Part shown: positions 14,965 to 24,070 of the stretch, in pieces
Layout: every line of letters begins with the position of its first letter
Numbering within the stretch: the first letter of the stretch is position 1
Source of the DNA: Ignavibacteriota bacterium
GTDB lineage: Bacteria > Bacteroidota > Ignavibacteria > Ignavibacteriales > Ignavibacteriaceae
Length of the DNA: 64,000 nt
Assembly (NCBI GenBank): GCA_013285405.1
Contig: CP053446.1
Location: forward strand, 719,985 to 783,984
Reading direction: 5' to 3'
Notes under the pieces: model-generated
Told to the model about the DNA's origin: nothing
What the model saw: only the letters and a program-made list of their open reading frames with translations
Database searches by the model: none
Translations under genes and position numbers: made by a program

Positions 14965-16476
14965 ATGAAAATCAGTATAATAATTTCATTCTACATATTG
15001 TTGACAACCGTCCTTGCTTTTCCGCACACTCAGCAAGTCCATCAGTACATAGTTACTGAAGCTTATCAGCTTTTAGTTAATCAATGGGGCAGCATCATTC
15101 CTGAAATGAATAATCACATCGGCGGAATTGGCCCGGAGTTTTATGGTGATTATGCCTGGCAAAGACCTTTTATCAGTACAGGTGCCTGGCGTGAAGATCA
15201 GGAAGATCCAATATTTAATTATGATTTCTTTTTTGTTCAGGGAGTAAACATTGCATTAGTAAGTATAACTCACTTCTGGGATGCTGACGATGGTGATCTT
15301 AATAAAAATCTTTTTCCAATTGTATTGCCATTTCCACCCTACCCTTCCGTTAATATTGGTCCATACGAAAATGCTTATGATAAATTATTGAGATATTCAA
15401 ATGGTGACTGGGTCTTATGGTTTCCTGATTCTATATGGTGTGTTAATAAGATGAATGGACATCAGCTTGTTATTATTCCAGACGTGGTCACGCCTCCGGC
15501 AAGATTCGGAATACCTTTAAAATATTTTTCAATAACCGAATTCTACAAATACCGTGAAATGAATTTGCTATCAGATCAGAATGGAGAATTTTTTGTGTTT
15601 GATCTTACCACACTTCAGTTCATTAATCCTGAAGAAGCACCAGAAATCATCGTGACAAATAACATCAGAGATAGAATTGCTTGGGAAGTTCTTGGAAGAA
15701 TGTGTCATCTTTTAGCAGATCAAAGTGTTCCTGCACATACGCACAGAGATGAACATGGTCTCCTTGCAGATAGCTATGAAAACTGGATGGGTGGATCAAG
15801 CCAGCCTTACTTACAATGGAATTATACTAATGCAGGAAATTTTATAAACCCATATACAACTGATAATGATCCACTACATTATCTGATTTATACAATGCAG
15901 CAGCAATCTGATCATTTCGGTAGCAATGGCCCTGATGAAATTGGAAACGGAAACAATAATTTATTTGGAAACTCCAAACCACAGGAATTAGTTTTTCTTA
16001 ATTCCTTAAACATTTCAAACTATGGTGAACCAACTTCCTGGAACGGACCCTGGAGTAATACAAATTTGGAGAACATTCGGGATAAAACTTTCCCTTATGC
16101 TATTCGTGCAACTGCAGGATTACTTTTTTGGTTTGCGAATGAGGTTGATCTTATTACAAACATTGAAGAAGCACAAGTAATTTTCCCAATTGATTTGATT
16201 CTTCATCAAAACTACCCCAACCCGTTTAATCCGAATACGGTGATCAGTTATCAGTTACCAGTAAGCAGTGATGTAACTTTAAAAATTTATGACGTACTTG
16301 GTAATGAAGTTGCCACGCTTGTTGATGACTACAAACTTGCAGGAAGTTATGAAGTTGAATTCAATGCTTCAACCTTACCGAGCGGAGTTTATTTCTATCA
16401 GTTAAGAACCAGAGGTCCTGAAATAAATTCAGGACAAGGAATAGTTGAAACTAAGAAGATGATTCTACTTAAATAA
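14965..16476 (+). CDS. Secreted zinc-dependent phospholipase C/S1-P1-like protein with T9SS sorting domain
   Basis: A 503-residue protein with a signal peptide (MKISIIISFYILLTTVLA). The mature N-terminus FPHTQQVHQYIVTEA, then GAWREDQED (73-81), THFWDADDGD (102-111) and GRMCHLLADQSVPAHTHRDE (244-263) supply the histidines and aspartates that bind the three-zinc cluster in zinc-dependent phospholipase C and S1/P1 nuclease folds. Hydrolysis of phospholipid or nucleic-acid phosphodiesters is therefore likely, though substrate is not decided. A T9SS type A domain starts near LHQNYPNPFNPN (about 412). Its last loop holds RTRGPEINSGQGI, encoded by a palindrome. It shares the upstream leader AGGTGATAAAATGAAAA with the gene at 21975. 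The LCAT-like lipase gene follows 38 bp later. Confidence 0.75.
   Translation: MKISIIISFYILLTTVLAFPHTQQVHQYIVTEAYQLLVNQWGSIIPEMNNHIGGIGPEFYGDYAWQRPFISTGAWREDQEDPIFNYDFFFVQGVNIALVSITHFWDADDGDLNKNLFPIVLPFPPYPSVNIGPYENAYDKLLRYSNGDWVLWFPDSIWCVNKMNGHQLVIIPDVVTPPARFGIPLKYFSITEFYKYREMNLLSDQNGEFFVFDLTTLQFINPEEAPEIIVTNNIRDRIAWEVLGRMCHLLADQSVPAHTHRDEHGLLADSYENWMGGSSQPYLQWNYTNAGNFINPYTTDNDPLHYLIYTMQQQSDHFGSNGPDEIGNGNNNLFGNSKPQELVFLNSLNISNYGEPTSWNGPWSNTNLENIRDKTFPYAIRATAGLLFWFANEVDLITNIEEAQVIFPIDLILHQNYPNPFNPNTVISYQLPVSSDVTLKIYDVLGNEVATLVDDYKLAGSYEVEFNASTLPSGVYFYQLRTRGPEINSGQGIVETKKMILLK
16415..16435. repeat. Palindrome inserted in the last loop of a T9SS domain
   Basis: GTCCTGAA (16415-16422) and TTCAGGAC (16428-16435) form a perfect 8-bp inverted repeat around ATAAA. 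It encodes GPEINSGQ between the conserved GVYFYQL and ETKKM blocks of the sorting domain, where paralogues have only a few residues. Confidence 0.7.
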
Positions 16477-16514
16477 TAATCGAACATACTCTTAAAAAGT
16501 GGAGGCAATATTTA

Positions 16515-18140
16515 ATGAATAAAAATTACATTTCTATATTTTTTATTTTGTTTATTAGTTTATTCAGCAATCCTCAGTCGTTCGAATCGAGCTCCCGACA
16601 AACTTTGATCTCAACTCCAGTTATTTATGTTCCCGGTATTATGGGCTCAGCGCTTTATGATGATATTAATTATGACAATAAACTTATTGCAGATGAAAAA
16701 GCATGGTTCGGTCCTCAATTTTTTACACATAGTTTATGGCTTAAGTCAAATGGAATTGATCCTGATGGTAACTATAATATTAAAGTTGCCCCGTTACGGA
16801 ATGACACTGCAAATACGTTAAGAGATGAATTGTTGAATGTACCTATGGATTTATTCAAAGGTTTTTTTGACAATATGGAAGCGAACGGATATTTGTTGGA
16901 TGATTACGATGATATCCATAATGAAGGAGAAAATTTATTTTGTTTTACTTACGACTGGAGAAAAAATAATTTAACAAATGCCGAACTATTATCTTTCTTC
17001 ATCGACAGTGTAAGGAACTGGACAGGAGCAAACCAGGTTAATCTTGTTGGTCATAGTATGGGAGGAATTGTTTCCAAAACCTGTATTAAGAACTTCGACA
17101 AATCAAGAATTAAAAATATGGTCTTTATTGCAACACCTCATTTAGGCGCTCCGGAAATGTTGACTGTAATGCTCAAGGGAAAACTTTTTGAATGGCTCAA
17201 TTTTGTTAATGAAATAGAATGGCTTGCTGCAAGATCGTTAGCCAGAAATTTACCTTCATGTTATCAGCTTATTCCTTCTTCCGGTTACTTTGACCTCAGC
17301 TTAAATAATGGCTTCTCCTCAAATATTAATATTTATTCAGAATGTTTTCAGATACCAAATGGAAATTTTGTTGATTACTCCGGATTGCTCAGCTATCTAT
17401 TATCATATCAGTCTTGTATAATAGAAGATTTGAACGATGGTCTTCTCAATAATTCTGAAGTATTCAAGCAATCAATAGATACATTAGATTTTGGGCAGGT
17501 TGAAGTAATTAACATTGTTGGTCATAACCAGTGGACAATAGGTAAAAACCGTGTGATTGATGGAGGTCCGCCATTATATTGCAAAACAATTGAATACTCC
17601 CGTAATCTGAATGGTGATTTTACAGTTCCGGTCAGAAGTGCTGAACTCATTAATGGACAAATATTTGAACACACTTACTATGTACCAAATATTCCCCATC
17701 ACGAAATGCCCGGATCGCTGGAAACTCTTGAAATTCTTCAGGGAATATTTGCTAATCCACCAAACTACAACTTCCCGCAATATTCTGAACCACCAGTAAG
17801 CTATAAAGATATTATTGTTAATGTTGAGAACGATCCTGATTTTCATAAATCATTTTATCTCTCTCAAAACTACCCAAACCCATTTAACCCAAGCACAAAA
17901 ATCAGTTGGCAGTCGCCAGTAGGCAGTTGGCAAACAATAAAAATTTACGACGTGCTTGGTAACGAAGTTGCAACATTAGTGAATGAATACAAACCTGCAG
18001 GAAGTTATGAAGTTGAATTCAATGCTTCACCGTTACCGAGTGGAGTTTATTTCTATCAATTGCTTGTCTCGGCTGGGCGAAGCCCAGACGTAAAAACTGA
18101 AAATTATATCGAGACGAAAAAGATGGTATTACTTAAATAA
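16515..18140 (+). CDS. Secreted LCAT-like lipase/acyltransferase with T9SS sorting domain
   Basis: A 541-residue protein with a signal peptide (MNKNYISIFFILFISLFS). The alpha/beta-hydrolase domain begins VIYVPGIMGSAL at about 36-47 (lid/oxyanion region of the lecithin:cholesterol acyltransferase family), has FTYDWRKN at 144-151, the nucleophile elbow GHSMGG at 179-184 (Ser181) and FIATPHLGAPE near 203-213. It should hydrolyse or transfer acyl chains of phospholipids or other lipids at the cell surface. The T9SS domain starts LSQNYPNPFNPSTK near 454. A palindromic insertion encodes LVSAGRSPDVKT in its last loop. The gene follows the phospholipase-C-like gene by 38 bp with a GTGGAGG ribosome site, so the two are likely co-expressed. 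Confidence 0.82.
   Translation: MNKNYISIFFILFISLFSNPQSFESSSRQTLISTPVIYVPGIMGSALYDDINYDNKLIADEKAWFGPQFFTHSLWLKSNGIDPDGNYNIKVAPLRNDTANTLRDELLNVPMDLFKGFFDNMEANGYLLDDYDDIHNEGENLFCFTYDWRKNNLTNAELLSFFIDSVRNWTGANQVNLVGHSMGGIVSKTCIKNFDKSRIKNMVFIATPHLGAPEMLTVMLKGKLFEWLNFVNEIEWLAARSLARNLPSCYQLIPSSGYFDLSLNNGFSSNINIYSECFQIPNGNFVDYSGLLSYLLSYQSCIIEDLNDGLLNNSEVFKQSIDTLDFGQVEVINIVGHNQWTIGKNRVIDGGPPLYCKTIEYSRNLNGDFTVPVRSAELINGQIFEHTYYVPNIPHHEMPGSLETLEILQGIFANPPNYNFPQYSEPPVSYKDIIVNVENDPDFHKSFYLSQNYPNPFNPSTKISWQSPVGSWQTIKIYDVLGNEVATLVNEYKPAGSYEVEFNASPLPSGVYFYQLLVSAGRSPDVKTENYIETKKMVLLK
18066..18089. repeat. Palindrome inserted in the last loop of the lipase T9SS domain
   Basis: CTGGGC (18073-18078), loop GAA, GCCCAG (18082-18087) forms a perfect 6-bp hairpin within GTCTCGG...AC, which adds two outer pairs across a bulge. 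It encodes VSAGRSPD between GVYFYQL and ETKKM. It has locally high G+C in an AT-rich gene. Confidence 0.65.
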
Positions 18141-18174
18141 TATTTTATTAAAAATTTATTTAGCGAGGTGTAAA

Positions 18175-21100
18175 ATGAAATATATAATATATACCCTAAT
18201 GTTAGTTTTGATGTTGATTTGTTCAATAGTCTATCCGCAAAAACCGGAGATGCTCAACAAACCAACTTCAACTGTTGGTGATCCGATACGGGCTTATCTG
18301 AACTTGAATAATATTTCTACAATTTTTAAGAATGATGGTATTTCGGATATAGATTATTACGAATCCAACTCTGGGTTTACATTCCCGAAAGGTACAGGTA
18401 AGACTGCGGTTTTTATGTCAGGTTTATTATGGGGTGCTAATCTAAATAGATCGGGAGAAGTTGATCCACATGTCGGAGGTTCAGTGTATAGAACAGGATT
18501 ACAAGGTGGTAAAATATTATCACCTGGTATACCAGAAGATTTTAATCTTCCGCACGTGAGAATTTATAGAGTACGACCTGATGTTTATCCTGGTGGGCCT
18601 TGGGTAGATTTATCTGTTGAAGCATACGATGAAAATAAAACTGAATTTGAAATCAGAACTCAGTATGAAGTGGATTGGGTTGAGTGGAGAGCTCAAGATG
18701 GTGCCCCTTTTAAAGATGTTGATGAAGATGGAAATTATAATCCAAATGTGGATGTACCAGGAATATCAGGTGCAGCACAAACAATCTGGTTTGTCGCCAA
18801 TGATCTTGATGCTGCAAGAACAACTTTTATGTACGGTACAATGCCTATGGGAATTGAGTACCAGGCAACATACTGGGAATATCACAATGGGAGTTTTCTC
18901 GATAATTTATTTTTTAGAAAATACAAGCTGATTAATAAAAGTGATGTTGCATTTTCTGATATGTATATATCAATGTGGTCTGACCCTGATATTGGCAATT
19001 CAGGTGATGATTTCGTTGGCTGTGATACAACGCTGAATATAATCTATGCTTACAATGGATATGAATATGATCCCGTTTACGATGATTATCCGCCGCCTGC
19101 AATTGGTTTTGATTTGTTGAAAGGTCCAACTATTCAAGGAAATCAAATTCTTCCCATGACGGCTGCATATTATTTCACACAGAATCATCCCGAATTAACT
19201 GATCCAGTTCAAGGTTCTTATCCTGAAGGAGCTGTACGTTTTTATAATTTCATGCAAGGACTAATCGGATTAACCGGAGAACCATTTATTAATCCAACTA
19301 CCGGGCTTCCAACTAGTTATACATTGTCTGGTAACCCATTGACGGGAGAAGGTTGGATTGACGGGGATCCTTATGGACCCGGAGATAGAAGAGTTGGATT
19401 AGCTTCTGGTCCCTTTACGATGGCAGTTGGTGATACACAAGAAATAGTAATTGCAGAAATTGCTGCAATTGGTTTTAACAGACTTCAAGCTTATAGAATT
19501 TTAAAATATTATGACGCATTAACACAGGAAGCATTTGATAACGGTCTTCAGAACATCGCAAATATGCCACCCAGAACAGAAGTGCCCGAGGCAGTGGTTA
19601 CCGGCACCAGCTGGAAAATAAAATTGAACTGGGGATTAGATACTGCTTCAGTTCAATCAATAGAAAATTTTAATCAGAACGGATATGAGTTCCAGGGTTA
19701 CAATGTTTATCAATTAGCAAGTCCTCTACCAATCAAAGAAAATGCAGTGAGAATTGCAACTTTTGATAAAGTTGATGGAGTAACTGAAATAGAAGGCATA
19801 GTGATGGATCCTGAAACTGGGTTGCCCGTAAACGGTATTCAACAATTTGGATCTGATTCAGGAATTGAAAGATCATTACTAACAAATTATGACTACGTTG
19901 AGAATACACATATGAGAGTTGGTAAAAAGTATTATTTCGCTGTTACTGCATATACATATAATTTTGATCCGCTTGCCGTTCCAAATAATTCAGAAAGTTT
20001 ATTAGAAGTAATTGAAGCTGTATTTTATGATAGCCTAGGAGGAGCTAGTTATGGTGATTCAATTCTGGTAACACATTCACAAGGAAGTGGTGATGGGAAG
20101 GTGTATGTGGTGGTAGATGATCCAACACAACTTACAGGTGATGACTATGAAGTCTTCTTCAATCAACAGCAGTATTATCGCAACGAATTTGGTGAGTGGG
20201 TACCAGGATTCCCAGGACGACCAAGTGGTCCGGATACTTTAACAGGTTCATCAATTAGTATGGCTGCCACATACGGTCCTGTTGCTGGTAGTCTGGAAAT
20301 CAGTTGTTTATTAGATCTTGTAAGTCCTGATAATAATTGGGCTGATGGTATCACTTTAACTTTCCCAGTGGGAACTACGATAATTGAAGCTATTCCATTT
20401 AATGCAAACAATGGATATATAGTTCCTGAGATAGTTGGCAATACTTTAAATCTTGGAATCGTAAATGGTCCGCCAACAGGTAACGGTGCATTTACAGGAG
20501 GTGAAGAGTGGAAGGTATCTATAATGCCATATCAATTACCTCTAACGGTTGAATGGATAATTTATGATGATGGCTATTCGGGAGGAACTGTTAATGCTGT
20601 TGGTTATACTGAAATCACTTCGGTTGGATATGCAACAAAAATTGAAGATCATTGGAATGTTCTTAATCTTACAACTCAGGATACAGTGCTGGAAGATCAA
20701 ACTGTGATAATGGGTTACGATCTTTACACAGGAGAATATGTTGGTGATCCAGTTGCTGAAGGTTTTAAAATCTCAGTCGATGTTAATTACGAAAAACCAA
20801 AAACGATGGGTAGTGTTTTAGTTAATGGAACTGAACTTTCTTATTCTGAAGGTAATTTTTGGTGGACAGGAGATAATTTTACTGTTTGTGATTTTACCAT
20901 GTTCGGTTATGAGGATGGTTATGCTGCAACTTCATTACCGGTCTATGGCGGAGCTGGTGGGACAACAAATATAAATGTACTCCAGCAAGATTTAGAATTC
21001 CGTTGGACGGGTATCCTAATTGATACAATTGCGAACGGTGTCAATATAACTATTACTTCATCAGGAGGTTCAATTGCAACTTTATTTGGAGCCAGCACAT

Positions 21101-21771
21101 ATGATCTTACATATCATCCAATGAATCCAAATTATGGTTTTTCAGATGAGCCATTTACAGTCCGTGTTCCTTTTGAAGTGTGGAATGTGGATCAAAATCA
21201 GCAGGTCAATCTTGTATTCTGGGATAGGTCTGGTAATCCAACTATTAGTGGCGGTGCAGTTTGGAATCAAACAAACAGAGTTTATACATGGGTAGTAAAC
21301 ACTTCATATAGTCCTGATCTAATTGACGTAACTTCACAAATGGTTGCAGATAATGCAACATGGAATGTCGTTTATTATTTATCCACCTTTTCTCTGAATG
21401 ATTTAGTTTATATAACCTATAATAATCCAACCCAATTTGGCATTGATCTGTTTAATTTCACCACACCTGAACCTGTAGTATCAGTTAATGACGAAACTAT
21501 TCCAACAAGGTTTCAGGTTTTTCAGAACTATCCAAATCCTTTTAATCCCTTAACCGTTATCAGATTTACTCTGCCCCATCAGAGTTTAGTTAAATTGAAT
21601 ATTTACAATATACTTGGTGAACGAGTTGCACAATTGGTAAACACGGAACTTAACGCTGGCATACACGAGGTTGTATTTAATGGTCATAATCTTGCAAGCG
21701 GAGTTTATTTCTATTCATTAGATGTTCAGAATAAATTCTTTGAAGTAAAGAAAATGATTTTGATAAAATAG
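18175..21771 (+). CDS. Large secreted T9SS protein, function unknown
   Basis: A 1198-residue protein with a signal peptide (core LMLVLMLICSIVYPQ). A long N-terminal region starting KPEMLNKPTSTVGDPI is of a type I associate with Ignavibacteria exported proteins. Middle segments such as WKIKLNWGLDT...YEFQGYNVYQLASP look like fibronectin type III or other beta-sandwich repeats. The C-terminus is a T9SS type A sorting domain (FQNYPNPFNPLTV to VKKMILIK), without palindromic insertion. No enzyme motif is visible, so a structural or adhesive surface role is inferred. It follows the lipase gene by 34 bp with a GCGAGGTGT ribosome site and is probably the last gene of that transcription unit. Confidence 0.75.
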   Translation: MKYIIYTLMLVLMLICSIVYPQKPEMLNKPTSTVGDPIRAYLNLNNISTIFKNDGISDIDYYESNSGFTFPKGTGKTAVFMSGLLWGANLNRSGEVDPHVGGSVYRTGLQGGKILSPGIPEDFNLPHVRIYRVRPDVYPGGPWVDLSVEAYDENKTEFEIRTQYEVDWVEWRAQDGAPFKDVDEDGNYNPNVDVPGISGAAQTIWFVANDLDAARTTFMYGTMPMGIEYQATYWEYHNGSFLDNLFFRKYKLINKSDVAFSDMYISMWSDPDIGNSGDDFVGCDTTLNIIYAYNGYEYDPVYDDYPPPAIGFDLLKGPTIQGNQILPMTAAYYFTQNHPELTDPVQGSYPEGAVRFYNFMQGLIGLTGEPFINPTTGLPTSYTLSGNPLTGEGWIDGDPYGPGDRRVGLASGPFTMAVGDTQEIVIAEIAAIGFNRLQAYRILKYYDALTQEAFDNGLQNIANMPPRTEVPEAVVTGTSWKIKLNWGLDTASVQSIENFNQNGYEFQGYNVYQLASPLPIKENAVRIATFDKVDGVTEIEGIVMDPETGLPVNGIQQFGSDSGIERSLLTNYDYVENTHMRVGKKYYFAVTAYTYNFDPLAVPNNSESLLEVIEAVFYDSLGGASYGDSILVTHSQGSGDGKVYVVVDDPTQLTGDDYEVFFNQQQYYRNEFGEWVPGFPGRPSGPDTLTGSSISMAATYGPVAGSLEISCLLDLVSPDNNWADGITLTFPVGTTIIEAIPFNANNGYIVPEIVGNTLNLGIVNGPPTGNGAFTGGEEWKVSIMPYQLPLTVEWIIYDDGYSGGTVNAVGYTEITSVGYATKIEDHWNVLNLTTQDTVLEDQTVIMGYDLYTGEYVGDPVAEGFKISVDVNYEKPKTMGSVLVNGTELSYSEGNFWWTGDNFTVCDFTMFGYEDGYAATSLPVYGGAGGTTNINVLQQDLEFRWTGILIDTIANGVNITITSSGGSIATLFGASTYDLTYHPMNPNYGFSDEPFTVRVPFEVWNVDQNQQVNLVFWDRSGNPTISGGAVWNQTNRVYTWVVNTSYSPDLIDVTSQMVADNATWNVVYYLSTFSLNDLVYITYNNPTQFGIDLFNFTTPEPVVSVNDETIPTRFQVFQNYPNPFNPLTVIRFTLPHQSLVKLNIYNILGERVAQLVNTELNAGIHEVVFNGHNLASGVYFYSLDVQNKFFEVKKMILIK

Positions 21772-21838
21772 TGCCAAATGTCCTCTCAAGTAATTAAAAT
21801 TAACCAAAAGACAGAGAACTAACAGCACTATAGTAAAT

Positions 21839-21867
21839 AAGACATTTTTTTGACAAAACCATGACAA
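21839..21867 (+). promoter_or_regulatory. Pho-box-like triple direct repeat upstream of the small-lipoprotein operon
   Basis: AAGACAT (21839), TTGACAA (21850) and ATGACAA (21861) are 11 bp apart with 4-bp spacers. The first unit is the weakest. The array ends 107 bp before ATG 21975. No convincing -10 is seen at fixed distance. Confidence 0.5.
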
Positions 21868-21974
21868 ACTAAGGTTGTCAATTAATTACAATTGCAATGA
21901 GTTCAGAATTGATTTATGAAAACTATCAGAACTCTAATTGAAAATAAATTTAACAATCAGTTTCAGGTGATAAA

Positions 21975-22376
21975 ATGAAAAGAATACTAATAACTCTGTC
22001 TTTATTAATGTCATTACTCCTCATTTCCTGCGATCAGAATGAAGCAATCGTAGATTCCGACACGGATACTGTAATCCAGAACTTATCATTCGTTGTCGAT
22101 ACAACTTTTCTAGATTCAGCAAATGATAGACTCGTTGCCAAAGGTACTGTTAAAAATCATGGGAACTCAAAAGTTACATCGCCATGGTATGTAGAGTGTC
22201 AGTTTTATACAAATTCATCAAAAACGACTAAACTCGGTGGTAACTATACACAAATTGGAGTTCCGTTAGCGAAGAGCGAATCAACCTTTTGGACAATTAC
22301 ATATTCATCTTCAAACGTGAATGTAAATGATTATCCAAATTTTGCTGTTGGTAACATAAGAGGAATTTATAAATAA
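21975..22376 (+). CDS. Small lipoprotein with FxLYD-like beta-sandwich
   Basis: A 133-residue protein with a lipobox at LLLISCDQN (Cys near residue 19). The mature domain reads LVAKGTVKNHGNSKVTSPWY, then a short strand pair ending in YPNFAVGNIRGIYK. The 'G-x-V-x-N-x-G' strand followed by an aromatic strand resembles FxLYD/DUF3426-type sandwich domains found in bacterial lipoproteins. The ribosome site is CAGGTGATAAA. It is the first gene behind the 21839 regulatory array. Function unknown; possibly a binding module on the periplasmic or outer face. Confidence 0.65.
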   Translation: MKRILITLSLLMSLLLISCDQNEAIVDSDTDTVIQNLSFVVDTTFLDSANDRLVAKGTVKNHGNSKVTSPWYVECQFYTNSSKTTKLGGNYTQIGVPLAKSESTFWTITYSSSNVNVNDYPNFAVGNIRGIYK

Positions 22377-22419
22377 CTATCCTTGATTTTAATAAAGAAT
22401 ATTTATAGGAGAATTTCAG

Positions 22420-22929
22420 TTGATAGAATTATTTAAAAAATCTTTACTAGTTTCAAGCGTGGTTATTCTGACGCAAATCAATTTGATTGCTCAAAGCACA
22501 ACATCTTCTATAAAACAAAACCAGCTCTATCTTGAGTTGGGTGGTAATGGTATGATTTACTCAATCAACTATGAACGATCACTCTCTGAAAATTTTACTC
22601 TTCGCGGCGGTTTTGGTATTACACCCGGATTAATTTTTGCAGAAGGAACTTTTATACATATCCCCGTGACTGCCAGTTATCTAATCGGCGGTGTGTCTTC
22701 GAAATTCGAAACCGGGCTTGGTGTAACATACTTTGCAGGAACTGACATCGAAGTTTTTGGTTTACCTTCGGATGATCAATCTTTGATTTTTTTAACAGGT
22801 ATAGTTGGATATAGATATATAAGCCCTGGTGGATTTGTATTTCGGATTGCATTTACTCCCTTCTACAATAGTCAAGCTGAACCGAATTTTATACCAAGCG
22901 GCGGTTTGAGCTTTGGTTTTATGTTTTAA
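22420..22929 (+). CDS. Outer-membrane beta-barrel protein (TTG start)
   Basis: A 169-residue protein. The start is TTG at 22420, chosen because AGGAG lies 8 bp upstream and it gives a complete signal peptide (MIELFKKSLLVSSVVILTQ, cleavage after LIAQ). The mature part (QLYLELGGNGMIYSINYERS, FTLRGGFGITPG, and so on to GGLSFGFMF) has eight or so amphipathic strands and a terminal Phe, as in small eight-stranded barrels. It lies 43 bp after the FxLYD-like lipoprotein gene and overlaps or abuts the next lipoprotein gene, so an operon is likely. No enzymatic motif. Confidence 0.7.
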   Translation: MIELFKKSLLVSSVVILTQINLIAQSTTSSIKQNQLYLELGGNGMIYSINYERSLSENFTLRGGFGITPGLIFAEGTFIHIPVTASYLIGGVSSKFETGLGVTYFAGTDIEVFGLPSDDQSLIFLTGIVGYRYISPGGFVFRIAFTPFYNSQAEPNFIPSGGLSFGFMF

Positions 22930-22945
22930 TCTCAGTGAGATAGTA

Positions 22946-23368
22946 ATGTTTGGAAGAAAAATGATTAACATAATGAACATATCAATATTGATAGTCTCAT
23001 TATTGAACTTCGTTGGATGTTATTCATCAGAAAAAATTCTAAAAGAAGATATTATTAATGGAATTTCAAAACCAGATCCAAAGGAAGAAATTTTTATAAC
23101 AACTATGGACTCAATCAAATATCACTTCAACGCATATAATTATCAATTGCTGAATGACACAATTTATGGTCAGGGCAAATCGAGTAAAAATGGAATTGAA
23201 TCTCCCTTCGATGGTAAAATTTCTGTTGATCATATTTTGATAATTGAACAAAATCAGGCTGACACGGGAACTACCACAGGTTTGATATTAGGTATAATGG
23301 CGGTAGGTGTAGTGGCAGCAGGATTACTAATACTTGCACTTATGTCGGATGTATTTAATCCTGATTAA
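22946..23368 (+). CDS. Small lipoprotein of the DTG/GLI paralogue family (copy 2)
   Basis: About 140 residues from ATG 22946 (alternative ATG 22961; the frame is open further upstream to 22913 but that would overlap the barrel gene). The signal ends in LLNFVGCYSS with the lipidated Cys near residue 26. The mature part has YHFNAYNYQLLNDTIYGQG, a beta segment, then LIIEQNQADTGTTTGLILGI and a hydrophobic tail. It aligns by eye with the genes at 14497 and 24071. Only 5 bp separate its stop codon from the next ATG. Function unknown. Confidence 0.68.
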   Translation: MFGRKMINIMNISILIVSLLNFVGCYSSEKILKEDIINGISKPDPKEEIFITTMDSIKYHFNAYNYQLLNDTIYGQGKSSKNGIESPFDGKISVDHILIIEQNQADTGTTTGLILGIMAVGVVAAGLLILALMSDVFNPD

Positions 23369-23373
23369 CTAAA

Positions 23374-23994
23374 ATGAACGTTTTAATAAATATTACCGTT
23401 GTATTTATAATGTCCCTCCTGAATGGATTCTGCTATTGTTGGTCAGGTATTGAAATGAAGACTAGTACGAAAAACAATATTCAAATAGTTTTTCATTCTT
23501 TAAATGAAGATGCGGGAGAAAAGCTATTTCAATCTTTTAATTATCAAAAAATAATCTTGCTTTCAGGATTTCCTGAATTAAGTCTGGAATATTCAGTTGG
23601 TGTAAGTAAACAAAATCAGGATTTAATGCCTGAATTATTTGACTTTAATATTTTTAAGAAAAAATTTCCAATGAACCGGAATATACTTCGAATAGAACGG
23701 AAGGACCGGACTACATCGCAAGGAAGCCACAACTTTGTCCTCTTTGAAACTCTTGGAATTAATTCCGGGGTGTTCAGCAGGAAGAGACCAGATAATATAA
23801 AAACATCCGGATATGAATTCCGAATGAAAGGGTTCTTTATGATGCTGGATGATTGCTCGAATGATTCTGTAATAAATTTTATATCCGATCATATTGATAT
23901 CAGGTTTTTCAGATCTGAATTTTCAGCTAATAACTTTGCTAAAGTTGAATTAAAAGGAATCAATTTTGTTTTTAGTGGATTTAATCTTTATTAA
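23374..23994 (+). CDS. Hypothetical secreted protein
   Basis: A 206-residue protein with a hydrophobic N-terminus (MNVLINITVVFIMSLLNGFCYCW) that may be a signal peptide or anchor. The rest is a soluble domain with no recognised motif (IVFHSLNEDAGEKLFQSFNY, several Phe-rich strands). It starts 5 bp after the stop codon of the upstream lipoprotein gene, so it is translated from the same message. No clear Shine-Dalgarno site, consistent with coupling. Function unknown. Confidence 0.6.
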   Translation: MNVLINITVVFIMSLLNGFCYCWSGIEMKTSTKNNIQIVFHSLNEDAGEKLFQSFNYQKIILLSGFPELSLEYSVGVSKQNQDLMPELFDFNIFKKKFPMNRNILRIERKDRTTSQGSHNFVLFETLGINSGVFSRKRPDNIKTSGYEFRMKGFFMMLDDCSNDSVINFISDHIDIRFFRSEFSANNFAKVELKGINFVFSGFNLY

Positions 23995-24070
23995 AATATT
24001 GAAACAAACAAAACAAATTATCCGGTTTCAGTAATGATTTTTAATTAACATTAAATTAAAGGAGACAGAA

